Shown here piece after piece: positions 9,174 to 18,957 of a DNA stretch of 64,000 bases. A program made the translations under genes and the position numbers. The notes under the pieces were generated by a model. It searched no databases. It had not been told where the DNA came from and saw only the letters and a list, made by a program, of their open reading frames with translations. Every line of letters begins with the position of its first letter. The first letter of the stretch is position 1. The stretch lies in NCBI RefSeq assembly GCF_000014045.1, contig NC_008209.1, forward strand, positions 186,001 to 250,000, in the 5' to 3' direction. The DNA comes from Roseobacter denitrificans OCh 114. Its GTDB lineage: Bacteria; Pseudomonadota; Alphaproteobacteria; Rhodobacterales; Rhodobacteraceae.

Positions 9174-10217
9174 TCAAGCGGTCGTCCAGTCCAGCACAAC
9201 CTTGCCTGACTTGCCCGATTTCATCGCTGCAAATCCGGCCTCATACTCGTCCGCGGCAAAGCGGTGGGTGATCACCTGCGACACATCCAGCCCATTTTGA
9301 AGCATGGCGATCATCTTGTACCATGTCTCGAAAATCTCGCGCCCGTAGACACCCTTGATGGTGATGGCTTTGAAAACGATCTGGCTCCAATCGACCGGGG
9401 ACTTTCCGGGTGGAATACCGAGCATGGCAATCCGCCCGCCCATGGTCATGGCATCAACCATCTGATCCAGCGCCTGCTGGTTGCCCGACATCTCCAACCC
9501 CACGTCAAACCCCTGTTTCATGCCAAGGTCCGCGATGGTCTGTTTCAGATCGTCTTGCGCCACATTGACCGGCACCACGTCCGCCACCCGAGAGGCCAGC
9601 GCAAGCCGGTCGGCATTCACATCCGTAATCACGACATGGCGCGCGCCGGCATGACGGGCCACCGCGGCTGCCATGATCCCGATCGGGCCTGCGCCCGTGA
9701 CCAGCACATCCTCGCCAATCAGATCGAAACTCAGGGCGGTATGCACAGCGTTGCCCAACGGGTCGAGGATCGCGCCGATGTCATCGGAAATATCATCCGG
9801 CAGCGGCACGACGTTAAACGCGGGCAACTTGAGGAATTGTGCAAAGGCACCCTGCTCATTCACGCCAATGCCCCGTGTCGCCGGATCGAGGTGGAACTTC
9901 CCCGCCCGACTTTGGCGCGAGGTCTTGCCGATCAGATGCCCCTCACCGGAGCATCGTTGTCCGATAGACAGGTCGGTCACATTGCGGCCGACTTCAACGA
10001 TTTCACCGGCAAACTCATGCCCTGTGATCATGGGAACAGGAACGGTGCCCGCCGCCCATTCGTCCCAGTTCCAGATGTGAATGTCGGTGCCGCAGATCCC
10101 GGTCTTGTTGATCTTGATCAGCACGTCGTCGGGTCCGATTTCCGGGACCGGCGCTTGGGTCATCCAGATCCCTTCACGGGCATGCAGTTTCGCCAAGGCC
10201 TTCATTTCGTTGCTCAT
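9174..10217 (-). CDS. tdh: L-threonine 3-dehydrogenase lacking the structural zinc cysteines
   Basis: The 347-residue protein oxidises threonine to 2-amino-3-ketobutyrate with NAD. It matches E. coli Tdh nearly throughout, with catalytic zinc ligands Cys42 (GICGTD), His67 and Glu68 (GHEFAGE) and the nucleotide-binding GAGPIGIM. The lobe that in E. coli holds four zinc-binding cysteines has the same length here but reads Gly97, Ser100, Ser103 and Asp111 at those positions. The structural zinc is therefore predicted to be absent. Its ATG overlaps the kbl stop by four bases (ATGA), so it is translated from the kbl message. Confidence 0.93.
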   Translation of the reverse strand: MSNEMKALAKLHAREGIWMTQAPVPEIGPDDVLIKINKTGICGTDIHIWNWDEWAAGTVPVPMITGHEFAGEIVEVGRNVTDLSIGQRCSGEGHLIGKTSRQSRAGKFHLDPATRGIGVNEQGAFAQFLKLPAFNVVPLPDDISDDIGAILDPLGNAVHTALSFDLIGEDVLVTGAGPIGIMAAAVARHAGARHVVITDVNADRLALASRVADVVPVNVAQDDLKQTIADLGMKQGFDVGLEMSGNQQALDQMVDAMTMGGRIAMLGIPPGKSPVDWSQIVFKAITIKGVYGREIFETWYKMIAMLQNGLDVSQVITHRFAADEYEAGFAAMKSGKSGKVVLDWTTA

Positions 10218-11401
10218 TTTATCACTCCAAGCCTGCGTCCAACCACGGCGAATGCCTCCAGCGCCTTGTCCAGATCATCTTTGCTCAACGCGGCATTCAT
10301 CTGCGTTCTGATCCGGGCCTGCCCGCGCGGCACAACCGGATAGAAAAAACCCGAAACGAACACGCCCTCATCAAAAAGCTGCGCCGCCATATCCTGCGCC
10401 AATTGCGCTTCGCCCAGCATGATCGGAACAATCGGATGCGCGCCGGGCAAAAGATCGAAATTCAGCGCCTCAAGGCCGTTGCGCCAGTATGCCGTATTTT
10501 CAAACAACTGCGCGCGCAGATCATCCCCGGCCTCGACCAGATCAAGTGCTTTGAGACCCGCCGCAACAATTGATGGCGGCAAGGAATTGGAAAACAGGTA
10601 AGGCCGCGCGCGCTGCCTTAACAGATCAACAATCGGTTGCGGCCCGGCGATGTAACCCCCGATGGCCCCGCCCAATGCCTTGCCCAGCGTGCCGGTCAGG
10701 ATGTCCGCCGACACACCGGCATGCGCCGGCGTGCCACGCCCCTGAGGACCCATGAACCCGGTCGCGTGACAATCGTCAACCATCAGCAGCGCGTCGTATT
10801 TATCGGCCAATGCCTTGATGTCGGACAGTTTTGCGAGATACCCGTCCATGCTGAACACACCATCCGTGGCGATCATGATAAAGCGGGCACCCTCATCGCG
10901 CGCCAACTGCAACTGGCCTTCCAGATCACGCATGTCGGAATTGGCGTAGCGATAGCGCCGCGCCTTGCACAGCCGGATACCGTCAATGATCGAGGCGTGG
11001 TTCAGCGCGTCGGATATGACGGCATCCTCCGGCCCCAGAAGCGGTTCGAACAGGCCACCATTCGCGTCAAAACAGGCCGCGAAAAGGATCGCATCATCCA
11101 TCTGCAGGAATTGCGCCAACCGCGCTTCCAACTGGCGGTGCAGGTCCTGCGTGCCACAGATGAAGCGCACCGAGGCCATGCCGAACCCACGCGGTTCCAT
11201 CGCGCACCTCGCGGCAGAAATCAGCTCAGGGTGATCTGCCAGCCCCAGGTAGTTGTTCGCGCAGAGATTGATGACCGATTTGGGCCCGACATCGATGTTC
11301 CCGGCCTGCGGCGAGGTGATCGCACGCTCTTTCTTCATCATGCCGTCGTTTGCAATCTGATCGAGCGTGGCACTGATATGCGTCAGATAGGCTTGTGTCA
11401 T
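10214..11401 (-). CDS. kbl: Glycine C-acetyltransferase (2-amino-3-ketobutyrate CoA ligase)
   Basis: The 395-residue PLP enzyme cleaves 2-amino-3-ketobutyrate with CoA to glycine and acetyl-CoA, completing threonine breakdown with Tdh. It has the alpha-oxoamine synthase features [16 protein letters not shown] and the PLP lysine in [13 protein letters not shown] near residue 240. Length is typical. The start ATG at 11401 follows AAGGAGAG. It is the first gene of the kbl-tdh operon, and the 94 bases before it hold a set of ATTACGGA-type repeats that probably bind the adjacent regulator. Confidence 0.95.
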   Translation of the reverse strand: MTQAYLTHISATLDQIANDGMMKKERAITSPQAGNIDVGPKSVINLCANNYLGLADHPELISAARCAMEPRGFGMASVRFICGTQDLHRQLEARLAQFLQMDDAILFAACFDANGGLFEPLLGPEDAVISDALNHASIIDGIRLCKARRYRYANSDMRDLEGQLQLARDEGARFIMIATDGVFSMDGYLAKLSDIKALADKYDALLMVDDCHATGFMGPQGRGTPAHAGVSADILTGTLGKALGGAIGGYIAGPQPIVDLLRQRARPYLFSNSLPPSIVAAGLKALDLVEAGDDLRAQLFENTAYWRNGLEALNFDLLPGAHPIVPIMLGEAQLAQDMAAQLFDEGVFVSGFFYPVVPRGQARIRTQMNAALSKDDLDKALEAFAVVGRRLGVIK

Positions 11402-11443
11402 GGCTGAACTCTCCTTTGGGCCATGTCTACCATATCGGATGTG

Positions 11444-11498
11444 ATTCCGAAATAGGGGAATAACACTATTACGGAATTAATCTGTTATTACGGATTTA
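11444..11498 (-). promoter_or_regulatory. Putative operator set upstream of kbl
   Basis: TATTACGGAATTA (11467-11479) is repeated as TATTACGGATTTA (11486-11498) with a 19-base step. A reverse-oriented half site ATTCCGAAATA occupies 11444-11454. The three sites lie between kbl and the XRE-cupin regulator gene, which makes that regulator the natural candidate to bind them. The second direct repeat overlaps the last codons of the regulator gene. Confidence 0.55.
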
Positions 11499-12059
11499 TG
11501 CGTTCTGAACCACCAAAAAGGCGCGTGCGGCACCGATTGCCCTGATCTGATGCGGCACGTCAGCGCTGTAGCGGGCGGTATCCCCAGCCTCCAGTCGGCT
11601 GGTGTTATCTGCACTGGTGACATCAACGACCCCTTCGATCACGGTCAGATGTTCACGCGCGCCACGGGTATGCGGCTGACTGTCAAGCACACCGTCCAGC
11701 GAGAAGACCAATTCATATACTTCGTGATTACCCGCCTCTTCGGGAGGCGACAAAATCCTGATACGCAGACCTTTGCCGAGGTTTTCGATGGTTGGAACAT
11801 CAGCTGAGCGCAGTGTTTCGATCTTGGATTGCGTCGATGCAACGTCGAGTAATCCGGCAAAATCCACCTGCAGGGCCCGCGTCAGATTCCACAGGGTCGA
11901 AATGGTCGGGCTGCTTTCCCCGCGCTCGATCTGGCTGACCATGGACCTCGACACCCCGGACAGCTTGGCAACCGCATCCAGTGACAGGCCCTGCACCCGG
12001 CGCGCGTCTTTCAACCGTGCCGGCAACTGCCCGAGGATATCGTCTCTGTCGTCCGCCAT
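11496..12059 (-). CDS. XRE-family regulator with C-terminal cupin domain
   Basis: This 187-residue protein has a helix-turn-helix at residues 15-70 (LKDARRVQGLSLDAVAKLSGVSRSMVSQIERGESSPTISTLWNLTRAL) described here by position, followed by a cupin fold over residues 110-187 (HTRGAREHLTVIEG, EAGDTARY). Such proteins bind a small ligand in the cupin and switch transcription of nearby catabolic genes. It lies upstream of kbl-tdh on the same strand and is divergent from the thiolase gene. Both are plausible targets. The ATG at 12059 was chosen because the HTH starts soon after it; a longer frame extends through the promoter of the thiolase gene and over its start. Confidence 0.85.
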   Translation of the reverse strand: MADDRDDILGQLPARLKDARRVQGLSLDAVAKLSGVSRSMVSQIERGESSPTISTLWNLTRALQVDFAGLLDVASTQSKIETLRSADVPTIENLGKGLRIRILSPPEEAGNHEVYELVFSLDGVLDSQPHTRGAREHLTVIEGVVDVTSADNTSRLEAGDTARYSADVPHQIRAIGAARAFLVVQNA

Positions 12060-12180
12060 ATTGGATAATTCACTTGTATACAGGACGATGTCAACAAATG
12101 ACGTAACATCAGCATAACTCCTTGCTGACAATCCGATGTGACACCCGCATAGTGGCCGCCACAAGCAAGCGGAGGGCATC

Positions 12181-13359
12181 ATGACCAAAGAGATCGTAAT
12201 TCTGGACGGCGCGCGCACGGCAATCGGCACGTTTGGTGGCGCATTGGCCGCAACGTCCCCCATTGATCTCGCCACCGTGGCCAGCAAGGCGGCATTGGAA
12301 CGGTCAGGCGTCGAGGGGGCGCAGATCGGGCATGTTGCCTTTGGTCATGTCATCAACACCGAACCGAAGGACATGTACCTGAGCCGTGTGGCCGCGATGC
12401 AGGCGGGCGTGCCTGAAACGGTCCCGGCGATGAACGTCAATCGTCTGTGCGGCTCAGGGGCGCAGGCGATTGTCTCGGTCATTCAGTCTCTTATGCTGGG
12501 TGATGCGGATTTCGCCCTTGCGGGTGGCGCCGAGAACATGTCGCGTTCGCCCTTCATCATCCCGCAACAGCGTTGGGGTGCAAAAATGGGGGACGTCAAG
12601 ACGCTGGATATGATGCTGGGCGCGCTGAATTGTCCGTTCGGAACGGGGCATATGGGCGTCACAGCTGAAAACGTCGCGGCAGAGCATGACATCACCCGTG
12701 CTCAACAGGACGCATTCGCCCTGCAAAGCCAGCAGCGGGCAGCAGATGCCATCGCGGCGGGGTATTTCAAATCGCAAATCACGCCCGTTGAGGTCCGGGT
12801 AAAACGGGACATGGTGGCCTTCGAGGTGGATGAGCACCCCAAGGCGACAACTCTTGAGGCCTTGTCGGGGCTGCGCGCCGTGTTCCAGAAAGACGGGTCT
12901 GTGACCGCAGGCAATGCCAGCGGCATCAATGATGGTGCTGCCGCGATTGTGTTGGCAACGGGTGACGCTGCGCAAAAGGCCGGATTGAAACCAAAGGCGC
13001 GCGTTCTGGGCTATGCGCATGCAGGCGTGCGCCCCGAAGTGATGGGCATCGGCCCGGTGCCCGCGGTTCAGAACCTGCTGGCGCGCACGGGCCTGTCGGT
13101 CGCGGATTTTGACGTTGTGGAAAGCAACGAGGCCTTTGCCGCGCAGGCGCTGGCCGTCAGTCAGGAACTGGGCCTGGGTGCTGCCAAGGTGAACCCGAAC
13201 GGCGGCGCAATCGCGTTGGGTCATCCGGTTGGAGCGACAGGCGCGATCATCACCCTCAAGGCGATGTATGAATTGGAACGGATCGGCGGCAAACGGGCGT
13301 TGATTACCATGTGCATCGGCGGTGGTCAGGGCATCGCGCTCGCGATTGAGCGACTTTAA
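12181..13359 (+). CDS. Acetyl-CoA acetyltransferase / beta-ketothiolase
   Basis: The 392-residue thiolase has the acylation cysteine Cys90 in NRLCGSGAQ, His348 in GGAIALGHPVGATG and Cys378 in TMCIGGGQG, so the active site is complete. It joins two acyl-CoA units or cleaves beta-ketoacyl-CoA. The sequence resembles BktB/PhaA-type enzymes; whether it serves polyhydroxybutyrate synthesis or degradation of acyl-CoAs cannot be told here, since no phaB or phaC is near. A GGAGGG site precedes the ATG. Its promoter region is shared with the XRE-cupin regulator gene, and it converges on ubiB. Confidence 0.92.
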   Translation: MTKEIVILDGARTAIGTFGGALAATSPIDLATVASKAALERSGVEGAQIGHVAFGHVINTEPKDMYLSRVAAMQAGVPETVPAMNVNRLCGSGAQAIVSVIQSLMLGDADFALAGGAENMSRSPFIIPQQRWGAKMGDVKTLDMMLGALNCPFGTGHMGVTAENVAAEHDITRAQQDAFALQSQQRAADAIAAGYFKSQITPVEVRVKRDMVAFEVDEHPKATTLEALSGLRAVFQKDGSVTAGNASGINDGAAAIVLATGDAAQKAGLKPKARVLGYAHAGVRPEVMGIGPVPAVQNLLARTGLSVADFDVVESNEAFAAQALAVSQELGLGAAKVNPNGGAIALGHPVGATGAIITLKAMYELERIGGKRALITMCIGGGQGIALAIERL

Positions 13360-13368
13360 CCGCCGCGC

Positions 13369-14916
13369 TCAAAAGAACATCAGATCAACCGCGATCAGGG
13401 TCAGGGACCCCGATACCCCGATCGTGACCCCGAGAATCAGCCCGCCCACAATCCACTTGCCCCAGCTATTTTCCCTGCGCACGGGCTGCGGATTGGACGT
13501 GCGGATCAGGGCGTTCTCGACCATCACGGGCAAGCGCGGGCCAAAGCGCGCCAGCACGCGGGCGGTTTTCGCCAGATCCTTGAGTGTCGCGCGCGGTCCG
13601 ATGGATTGGGAGATGTAATTGCTCACCACCGGGCTTGCGACTTCCCAGATGTTGATCTGGGGATTCAGTGAGCGCGCAACACCTTCGACGACGACCATGG
13701 TCCGCTGGAGCAGGATCAGCTCAGTGCGGGTTTCCATGCCAAAGCGTTCTGTTACCTCAAAGAGGTAATTCAGCAAACGACCCATTGAGATTTTCGATGC
13801 GTCCATGCCAAAAATCGGCTCGCCCACTGCGCGCAGGGCGCGGGCAAATTCATCCACATCCTTGTCTGCCGGGACATAACCGGCCTCGAAATGCACTTCG
13901 GCGACACGCTTGTAATCCCTGCGGATGAACCCGAACAGGATTTCGGCGTAAACCCGGCGGGTGTATTCGTCGATATGGCCCATGATGCCGAAATCATAGG
14001 CGACGATATCACCATTGGGCGCGACCTTCAGGTTGCCCTGATGCATATCCCCGTGGAAATACCCGTCCCGCAGCGCGTGATTGAGGAACAGCTGCAAGAC
14101 GCGATTGCCCAGTTCGACCCGGTTGTGTCCGGCGGCATCTATCGCGTCATTATCGCCCAAGGGAACGCCCGCCGCCCAGCCAAGTGTCATGACCCGTCGC
14201 GCGGACAGATCCCATTTGATTTCGGGCAGCTGGAAACCTTCGTCGTCTTTGGTGGTCGCGGCAAATTCCGACGCGGCAGAGGATTCCAGCCGGAGGTCCA
14301 GTTCCCCCTGCACGACCCCGTCAAAATGTTCGATCACGTCCATCGGGCGCAAGCGTCGCGCACCGGGAGCAAAAAGTTCAACCATGCGCGCCGCCAGATA
14401 AAAGGCATCGACGTCCTTGTTGAACGCCCGCTCAATGCCCGGGCGCAGGACCTTGACCGCCACATCTTCGCCCGTGCTGGCGATCCTTGCGCGGTGGACC
14501 TGCGCAATCGACGCCGCAGCGACCGGTTCACTGAATTCTGAAAATACCTGATCCACCGGAACGCCCAGTTCCTTTGACACTTCAGCCTTGGCCACTGCGA
14601 CGGAAAAAGGCGGCAGCTTGTCCTGCAAGACACGCAGTTGCACGGCAAGTTCATCGCCCACAACGTCCGGGCGGGTCGACAGGATTTGCCCGAACTTGAT
14701 GTATGCCGGGCCAAGGGCCGTCAGCGCACGTGTGGCCGGGGGCATGGACGGATCACCGTAGTAACCCAAAAACTTGAACGGTATACCCAAGGCGCGGGCG
14801 ACAAAACGCACGGCCCGCGGCGCTTCAAAGGCGTCGAGGACAACCTTCATCGCGCCGGTGCGTTCCAGCGTGGCGCCTGTCCGGATCAGTCGCCAGATGT
14901 TGTGAGGTCCGCGCAT
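13369..14916 (-). CDS. ubiB: UbiB-family atypical kinase/ATPase for ubiquinone synthesis
   Basis: The 515-residue protein belongs to the ABC1/ADCK/UbiB family, which supports ubiquinone synthesis as an atypical ATPase. It is often annotated as 2-polyprenylphenol 6-hydroxylase. The KxGQ motif (KFGQILSTRPD, near residue 72), the AAASIAQVHRA loop, the catalytic GDMHQGNL and metal-binding AYDFG motifs are all present. Two C-terminal hydrophobic helices end the protein and would anchor it in the inner membrane. Its ATG comes directly after the ubiE stop codon with no gap, so the pair is one operon. Confidence 0.93.
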   Translation of the reverse strand: MRGPHNIWRLIRTGATLERTGAMKVVLDAFEAPRAVRFVARALGIPFKFLGYYGDPSMPPATRALTALGPAYIKFGQILSTRPDVVGDELAVQLRVLQDKLPPFSVAVAKAEVSKELGVPVDQVFSEFSEPVAAASIAQVHRARIASTGEDVAVKVLRPGIERAFNKDVDAFYLAARMVELFAPGARRLRPMDVIEHFDGVVQGELDLRLESSAASEFAATTKDDEGFQLPEIKWDLSARRVMTLGWAAGVPLGDNDAIDAAGHNRVELGNRVLQLFLNHALRDGYFHGDMHQGNLKVAPNGDIVAYDFGIMGHIDEYTRRVYAEILFGFIRRDYKRVAEVHFEAGYVPADKDVDEFARALRAVGEPIFGMDASKISMGRLLNYLFEVTERFGMETRTELILLQRTMVVVEGVARSLNPQINIWEVASPVVSNYISQSIGPRATLKDLAKTARVLARFGPRLPVMVENALIRTSNPQPVRRENSWGKWIVGGLILGVTIGVSGSLTLIAVDLMFF

Positions 14917-15669
14917 TCAGAGTTTCCAGCCAGAGTGCAGACAGGCGATGCCCATGCTCAGGTTGCGGAATTTCGCATTCTCAAACCCGGCATCGCGCAC
15001 CATTTTCAAGAACGTGTCCTGATCCGGGAATTTGCGGATCGATTCAACCAGATACTGATAGCTGTCGCGATCCCCCGCGATGGCCTGCCCCATGCGCGGG
15101 ATCACGTTGAAACTGTAAAGATCATAGGCTTTCTGCATCGCGGGATTGGGCAGTTGACTGAATTCCAGCACCATCAGACGCCCGCCCGGGCGCAATACGC
15201 GAAAGGCTTCGTTCAGAGCCTCCTGCGGACGCGTGACGTTTCGAATGCCAAAGGAGATCGTGTAAACGTCAAAAGTGTTGTCCGCAAAGGGCAGCGCCAT
15301 GGCATCGCCCGTGACCCAATCAAGTTGGTCAGCCATGGCGGCGGCTTCGGCGCGTTTACGCCCCTCAACCAGCATGGATTCGGTCAGATCCAGCACGGTG
15401 GCGTGGCCATAACCGGCGCGCTTGAGAAAACGGAACGAAATGTCACCCGTTCCCCCCGCCACATCCAGCAGCTTTTGGCCCGCGCGCGGCGCCAGCCAAT
15501 CCATCATCGCTTCTTTCCACAAACGATGAATGCCGACGGACATGACGTCATTCATGATGTCATACTTGCTGGCCACCGAGGAAAAGACGCCCTGCACGCG
15601 CCCGGCCTTTTCGCCCTCAGGCACGGTTTCAAATCCAAAATGGGTGGTTTTGTTGCTGTCGTCGGTCAT
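14917..15669 (-). CDS. ubiE: Demethylmenaquinone/ubiquinone biosynthesis C-methyltransferase
   Basis: This 250-residue SAM-dependent enzyme methylates carbon 5 of the quinone ring. The SAM site is [15 protein letters not shown] near residue 65, and the family signatures [17 protein letters not shown] and [21 protein letters not shown] are clear. The start at 15669 ([13 protein letters not shown]) matches the conserved N-terminus; an upstream in-frame extension carries no similarity. It is the first gene of ubiE-ubiB and is divergent from mutM, a common arrangement in alphaproteobacteria. Confidence 0.95.
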   Translation of the reverse strand: MTDDSNKTTHFGFETVPEGEKAGRVQGVFSSVASKYDIMNDVMSVGIHRLWKEAMMDWLAPRAGQKLLDVAGGTGDISFRFLKRAGYGHATVLDLTESMLVEGRKRAEAAAMADQLDWVTGDAMALPFADNTFDVYTISFGIRNVTRPQEALNEAFRVLRPGGRLMVLEFSQLPNPAMQKAYDLYSFNVIPRMGQAIAGDRDSYQYLVESIRKFPDQDTFLKMVRDAGFENAKFRNLSMGIACLHSGWKL

Positions 15670-15886
15670 CGGCACTTGTGGTCCTTGGCTTTCGAGCTTT
15701 GTTATAGAGCGCGAAGGGCTGGGCACAATGCGTCCCTTTCGTCACAGCGGTCCGAATGCGTAGGACGCCCGAAGAAACTTGGCAAGAACGGGGAAGGGGA
15801 AGTTGCAAAAATGTGCCTTGAAGTCACTGCCGCGCCTGATCCCGCTGCAAAGCCTGCCCCCGCCATCACAAGAAAGCTGACCGAAC

Positions 15887-16738
15887 ATGCCTGAACTCCC
15901 CGAAGTCGAGACCGTGCGCCGTGGCCTGACCCCGGCGATGGAGGGCGTCGTGATCGCCCGGGCGGATGTGAATCGCCCTGATCTGCGCTGGCCCTTTCCT
16001 GCCGATATGGCGGCGCGGCTGACGGGCAAACGGGTGGAGAGGCTGCGGCGACGGTCGAAATACATTCTCATGGACCTCGATAGCGGGGAAACCCTGCTGG
16101 TTCACCTTGGGATGTCGGGCCGTATGCTGGTATCGGGGGATCCGCTCGGGCAGTTTGTCCACAGCCATCCGGCGCCGGAAAAACACGACCATGTGGTGTT
16201 CCATATGGCCAATAACGCGCGCATCACCTTTAACGACCCGCGCCGTTTTGGCGCGATGGACCTGATGGAGACAGCCAGTGCAGATACGCATAAGCTGCTG
16301 TCGGTGCTCGGGCCGGAACCGCTGGGCAATGACTTTCATGAATCACATCTGATTGAGGCGTTCAAAAACAGGAATTCGCCGGTGAAATCCGTCCTGCTGG
16401 ATCAGCGGATCGTATCCGGTCTGGGCAATATCTATGTGTGCGAGGCGCTTTTTCGCGCAAAAATTCACCCCATACGCAAAGCGGGCAAGATTTCTGGCGC
16501 ACGCGTCGCCACGCTTGTGCCAATTATCCGCGAGGTCCTCGCAGAGGCCATCGAGGCAGGGGGGTCTTCCTTGCGTGATTTCAAGCAAGCCGATGGCGAG
16601 CTTGGATATTTTCAGCACAGCTTTGATGTCTACGGACGGGAGGGCGCGCCCTGCAAGGGGGAGGGTTGCACGGGACAAATCAAGCGAATCGTGCAGTCAG
16701 GACGCTCATCTTTCTATTGCGCGCAATGCCAAAGATAG
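15887..16738 (+). CDS. mutM: Formamidopyrimidine-DNA glycosylase
   Basis: The 283-residue bifunctional glycosylase/AP lyase removes 8-oxoguanine and formamidopyrimidines. The N-terminal catalytic proline is in [13 protein letters not shown], the helix-two-turn-helix includes the stretch [19 protein letters not shown], and a C-terminal zinc finger is formed by two cysteines of CKGEGC and two of CAQC. The ribosome site is weak (AAAG about nine bases before the ATG). The gene is divergent from ubiE. Confidence 0.95.
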   Translation: MPELPEVETVRRGLTPAMEGVVIARADVNRPDLRWPFPADMAARLTGKRVERLRRRSKYILMDLDSGETLLVHLGMSGRMLVSGDPLGQFVHSHPAPEKHDHVVFHMANNARITFNDPRRFGAMDLMETASADTHKLLSVLGPEPLGNDFHESHLIEAFKNRNSPVKSVLLDQRIVSGLGNIYVCEALFRAKIHPIRKAGKISGARVATLVPIIREVLAEAIEAGGSSLRDFKQADGELGYFQHSFDVYGREGAPCKGEGCTGQIKRIVQSGRSSFYCAQCQR

Positions 16739-16802
16739 CTTGAACCAGCCCAATGGAGTGGTAGAGACTGCGCATTCAGGTCAACAACAAAGAGCTTTCT
16801 TC

Positions 16803-17579
16803 ATGGCTTATGAAACGATCATCGTAGACGTAGAAGACCACGTCGCACAGATCACACTGAACCGTCCCGATGCGCTCAATGCGCTGAATGATGAGTTGAT
16901 GAGCGAATTGGCAAATGCGCTCACAGCTGCACAGAATAACGACAAGGTCCGCTGCATAATCCTGACCGGATCAGAAAAAGCCTTCGCGGCGGGCGCTGAT
17001 ATCTCGATGATGAAGGACAAGAGCTTTGTCGAAGTGTTCTCGGGTGATTTGTTCACCGCAGAGACAGAAGAGATCATGCGCGTGCGCAAGCCGATCATTG
17101 CCGCTGTTTCAGGCTATGCTTTGGGTGGTGGGTGCGAATTGGCGATGATGTGTGATTTCATCATTTGTTCAGAGACGGCCAAGTTCGGACAACCCGAGAT
17201 CAACCTCGGCGTGGTGGCTGGCCTTGGCGGCACGCAGCGGCTGACCCGTCTGGTGGGCAAGTCAAAAGCGATGGATATGAATCTGACCGGTCGCTTCATG
17301 GACGCCGAAGAGGCAGAGCGTTCCGGATTGGTAAGCCGCGTCGTGCCCTGCAAGAAACTGATGGATGAAGCACATGGCGCGGCACAGCGCATCGCGGAAA
17401 AATCCATGGTGTCGGTCATGGTCGTCAAGGAAGCCGTGAACCGGGCCTATGAAACGACCCTGCGCGAAGGTCTGCTGTTTGAGCGGCGCATGTTCCACTC
17501 GCTGTTTGCGACCGAGGATCAGAAAGAGGGCATGTCCGCCTTTGTCGAAAAGCGCGAAGCACAGTTCCGCGACCGCTGA
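16803..17579 (+). CDS. Enoyl-CoA hydratase
   Basis: This 258-residue crotonase-fold enzyme hydrates trans-2-enoyl-CoA in fatty-acid beta-oxidation. Both oxyanion-hole segments, [11 protein letters not shown] and [15 protein letters not shown], are visible, as is the catalytic glutamate region [19 protein letters not shown]. The protein resembles the short-chain enoyl-CoA hydratase that accompanies mutM in many roseobacters. A longer frame starting inside mutM is rejected because the recognised N-terminus starts [22 protein letters not shown], here at 16803. Confidence 0.92.
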   Translation: MAYETIIVDVEDHVAQITLNRPDALNALNDELMSELANALTAAQNNDKVRCIILTGSEKAFAAGADISMMKDKSFVEVFSGDLFTAETEEIMRVRKPIIAAVSGYALGGGCELAMMCDFIICSETAKFGQPEINLGVVAGLGGTQRLTRLVGKSKAMDMNLTGRFMDAEEAERSGLVSRVVPCKKLMDEAHGAAQRIAEKSMVSVMVVKEAVNRAYETTLREGLLFERRMFHSLFATEDQKEGMSAFVEKREAQFRDR

Positions 17580-17607
17580 TTACAGAAATAGCGAAGGACA
17601 CAGCACG

Positions 17608-18015
17608 ATGGCTCACCCTATCAAACATGCGATGGCTGCGACCTTGCTGGCTCTGGGCGGGGCTGCGCAGGCGGAAATGCTGCCGGGCTCCGAATGGGAA
17701 CCAACCAAAATGCAGGCACAGCCGTTTGAAAGCGCGCGTGACGTCTTCATCCGGTTCGAACAGGATGGACGCTATTTTGGCAACGGCGGGTGCAACTCCA
17801 TACGGGGCCGGTTCGTCACGAATGGTGATGCGATTCTGCTCGGTCCTGCTGCAGCGACGATGATGGCCTGCCCGGAAGAGATCATGCAGCAGGAATTCGG
17901 GTTTTTGCAGACACTGGACAGTGTCCGACAATTCGACCGCTCGGGCACTGAACTGACGTTGTCGGATGCGGCGGCGCGCGTGGTCATGCGGTTGCGCCAG
18001 CGCGACTGGGACTGA
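17608..18015 (+). CDS. META-domain (HslJ-like) periplasmic protein
   Basis: The 135-residue product has a signal peptide (cleavage probably after ALGGAAQA) and a single META domain. Diagnostic patterns are the SEWEP start and GCNSIRGRF near residue 67, followed by MMACPEEIMQQEFGFLQTL. META/HslJ proteins are small envelope proteins linked to heat or novobiocin resistance in E. coli; the biochemical role is unknown. A GAAGGA site precedes the ATG. It follows the hydratase by 28 bases and may share its transcript. Confidence 0.8.
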   Translation: MAHPIKHAMAATLLALGGAAQAEMLPGSEWEPTKMQAQPFESARDVFIRFEQDGRYFGNGGCNSIRGRFVTNGDAILLGPAAATMMACPEEIMQQEFGFLQTLDSVRQFDRSGTELTLSDAAARVVMRLRQRDWD

Positions 18016-18034
18016 ACAGCGTCTATTTTCGGCT

Positions 18035-18062
18035 TTGCAAACCCGGTCAAACCGCCTATAGC
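18035..18062 (+). promoter_or_regulatory. Candidate rpsT promoter
   Basis: TTGCAA (18035-18040) and TATAGC (18057-18062) are spaced by 16 bases and lie about 125 bases before the rpsT start codon. This is the best promoter-like pair in the gap, and it is assigned by inspection. Confidence 0.4.
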
Positions 18063-18186
18063 ACGCGGCAGACATGCGCGTGCAGCCCGCTCAGGCTAGA
18101 ATCACCAGTGGACAGACCGTTCACGTCTGGGCTTGCCGTCGCGCGATATGAATTGAGACAACAAACCCAGGAAAGGTTTTTCACGC

Positions 18187-18450
18187 ATGGCAAATTCGCC
18201 CCAAGCCAAGAAGCGCGCCCGTCAGAACGAAGCACGTTTTCAGATCAACAAAGCACGCCGTTCGCGCATCCGCACATTCCTGCGCAGAGTAGAAGAGGCG
18301 ATTGCCTCCGGTGATAAAGAGGCAGCAACGGCGGCTTTACGCGCAGCGCAGCCTGAACTCATGCGCGGTGTAACAAAAGGTGTGTTTCACAAGAACACGG
18401 CCGCACGGAAGATGTCCCGTCTTGCTGCACGGGTTAAGGTCCTCGGTTAA
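18187..18450 (+). CDS. rpsT: 30S ribosomal protein S20
   Basis: The 87-residue basic protein begins [18 protein letters not shown] and contains [16 protein letters not shown] near the end, both diagnostic of S20, which binds 16S rRNA early in 30S assembly. A strong AGGAAAGG ribosome site precedes the ATG. It is a single gene closed by two terminators. Its place next to dnaA is common in Rhodobacterales. Confidence 0.97.
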   Translation: MANSPQAKKRARQNEARFQINKARRSRIRTFLRRVEEAIASGDKEAATAALRAAQPELMRGVTKGVFHKNTAARKMSRLAARVKVLG

Positions 18451-18473
18451 CTTTCTGTTAACTATGGTTAATA

Positions 18474-18500
18474 AAAACGTCGCTCAGCGGCGTTTTTTTT
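18474..18500 (+). terminator. Rho-independent terminator of rpsT
   Basis: The stem AAACGTCGC/GCGGCGTTT closes a three-base TCA loop and includes one T-G pair. An eight-base T run follows. It starts 24 bases after the rpsT stop. Confidence 0.85.
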
Positions 18501-18521
18501 ATGCCGATTAATGGCATTTTT
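18501..18521 (+). terminator. Second, tandem terminator hairpin after rpsT
   Basis: ATGCC (18501-18505) and GGCAT (18513-18517) form a short stem followed by a T run. It directly follows the first terminator and would insulate dnaA from rpsT transcription. Confidence 0.5.
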
Positions 18522-18957
18522 GCGACCTTAGGGATTCTTTTACCCAATACCCTGAGTCAACAATGAAGTTCTGTTGCCCGACCACTTTGGAAGTTGCTAA
18601 CACAGTACAGCGATTCACGTCGCATGGGGGGACAGGCCTCGCTTTTCGTCGTTTGCACCGACATCATGAACAGCGAGAACTGGATAAGATAGCACCAAGC
18701 TATCTTCAGTCTGCAAGTACTGCCACGGCAGCGATTTGCCCTGTCTGAATTGAGTACGGTTGGGGTCACCTGATCCGATCTGAGCGTGGGCTGTCGGGCC
18801 CAAGACGGGTTGGGGATTCTCTGTAAATTGTCCGAAGGGCGACGCCTTTTCCTTGTGGGAAGGGCTTGGCGGAGCCTTGGGCGATGAGTGGTGTGTGGGG
18901 ACCGGTCTTTCGGTGAAAGGCTGTGGCATAGAAAAGCTTAAGGAACGCAGGTCGAAG
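18522..18957. other. Gene-free region upstream of dnaA
   Basis: No credible gene is seen in these 436 bases. A perfect eight-base inverted repeat, AAGATAGC and GCTATCTT with a five-base loop, sits at 18686-18706. I found no sequence close to the DnaA box TTATCCACA, so there is no sign of the replication origin here. The dnaA promoter must lie in this region, but I cannot place it with confidence. Confidence 0.5.

Noticed and set aside
7547..9199. A 550-codon open frame on the minus strand opposite serA
   Set aside because: It mirrors serA exactly in extent, has no recognisable domain and is rich in His and Arg as expected for the antisense of a high-GC gene.
12060..12287. N-terminal extension of the XRE-cupin regulator
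   Set aside because: It would run through the divergent promoter and over the thiolase start; the HTH begins shortly after the ATG at 12059.
14638..15894. A 418-codon plus-strand frame over ubiB and ubiE
   Set aside because: It lies opposite two well-supported genes and crosses into the mutM start; composition is that of a shadow frame.
16434..16802. N-terminal extension of the enoyl-CoA hydratase frame into mutM
   Set aside because: The extension reads mutM in another frame and has no crotonase similarity; the ATG at 16803 gives the family N-terminus.
18563..18748. Small open frame (61 codons) upstream of dnaA
   Set aside because: No ribosome site, no family similarity, and the region also has small frames on the other strand.
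18522..18957. Chromosomal origin upstream of dnaA
   Set aside because: No DnaA-box cluster or AT-rich unwinding segment is visible.
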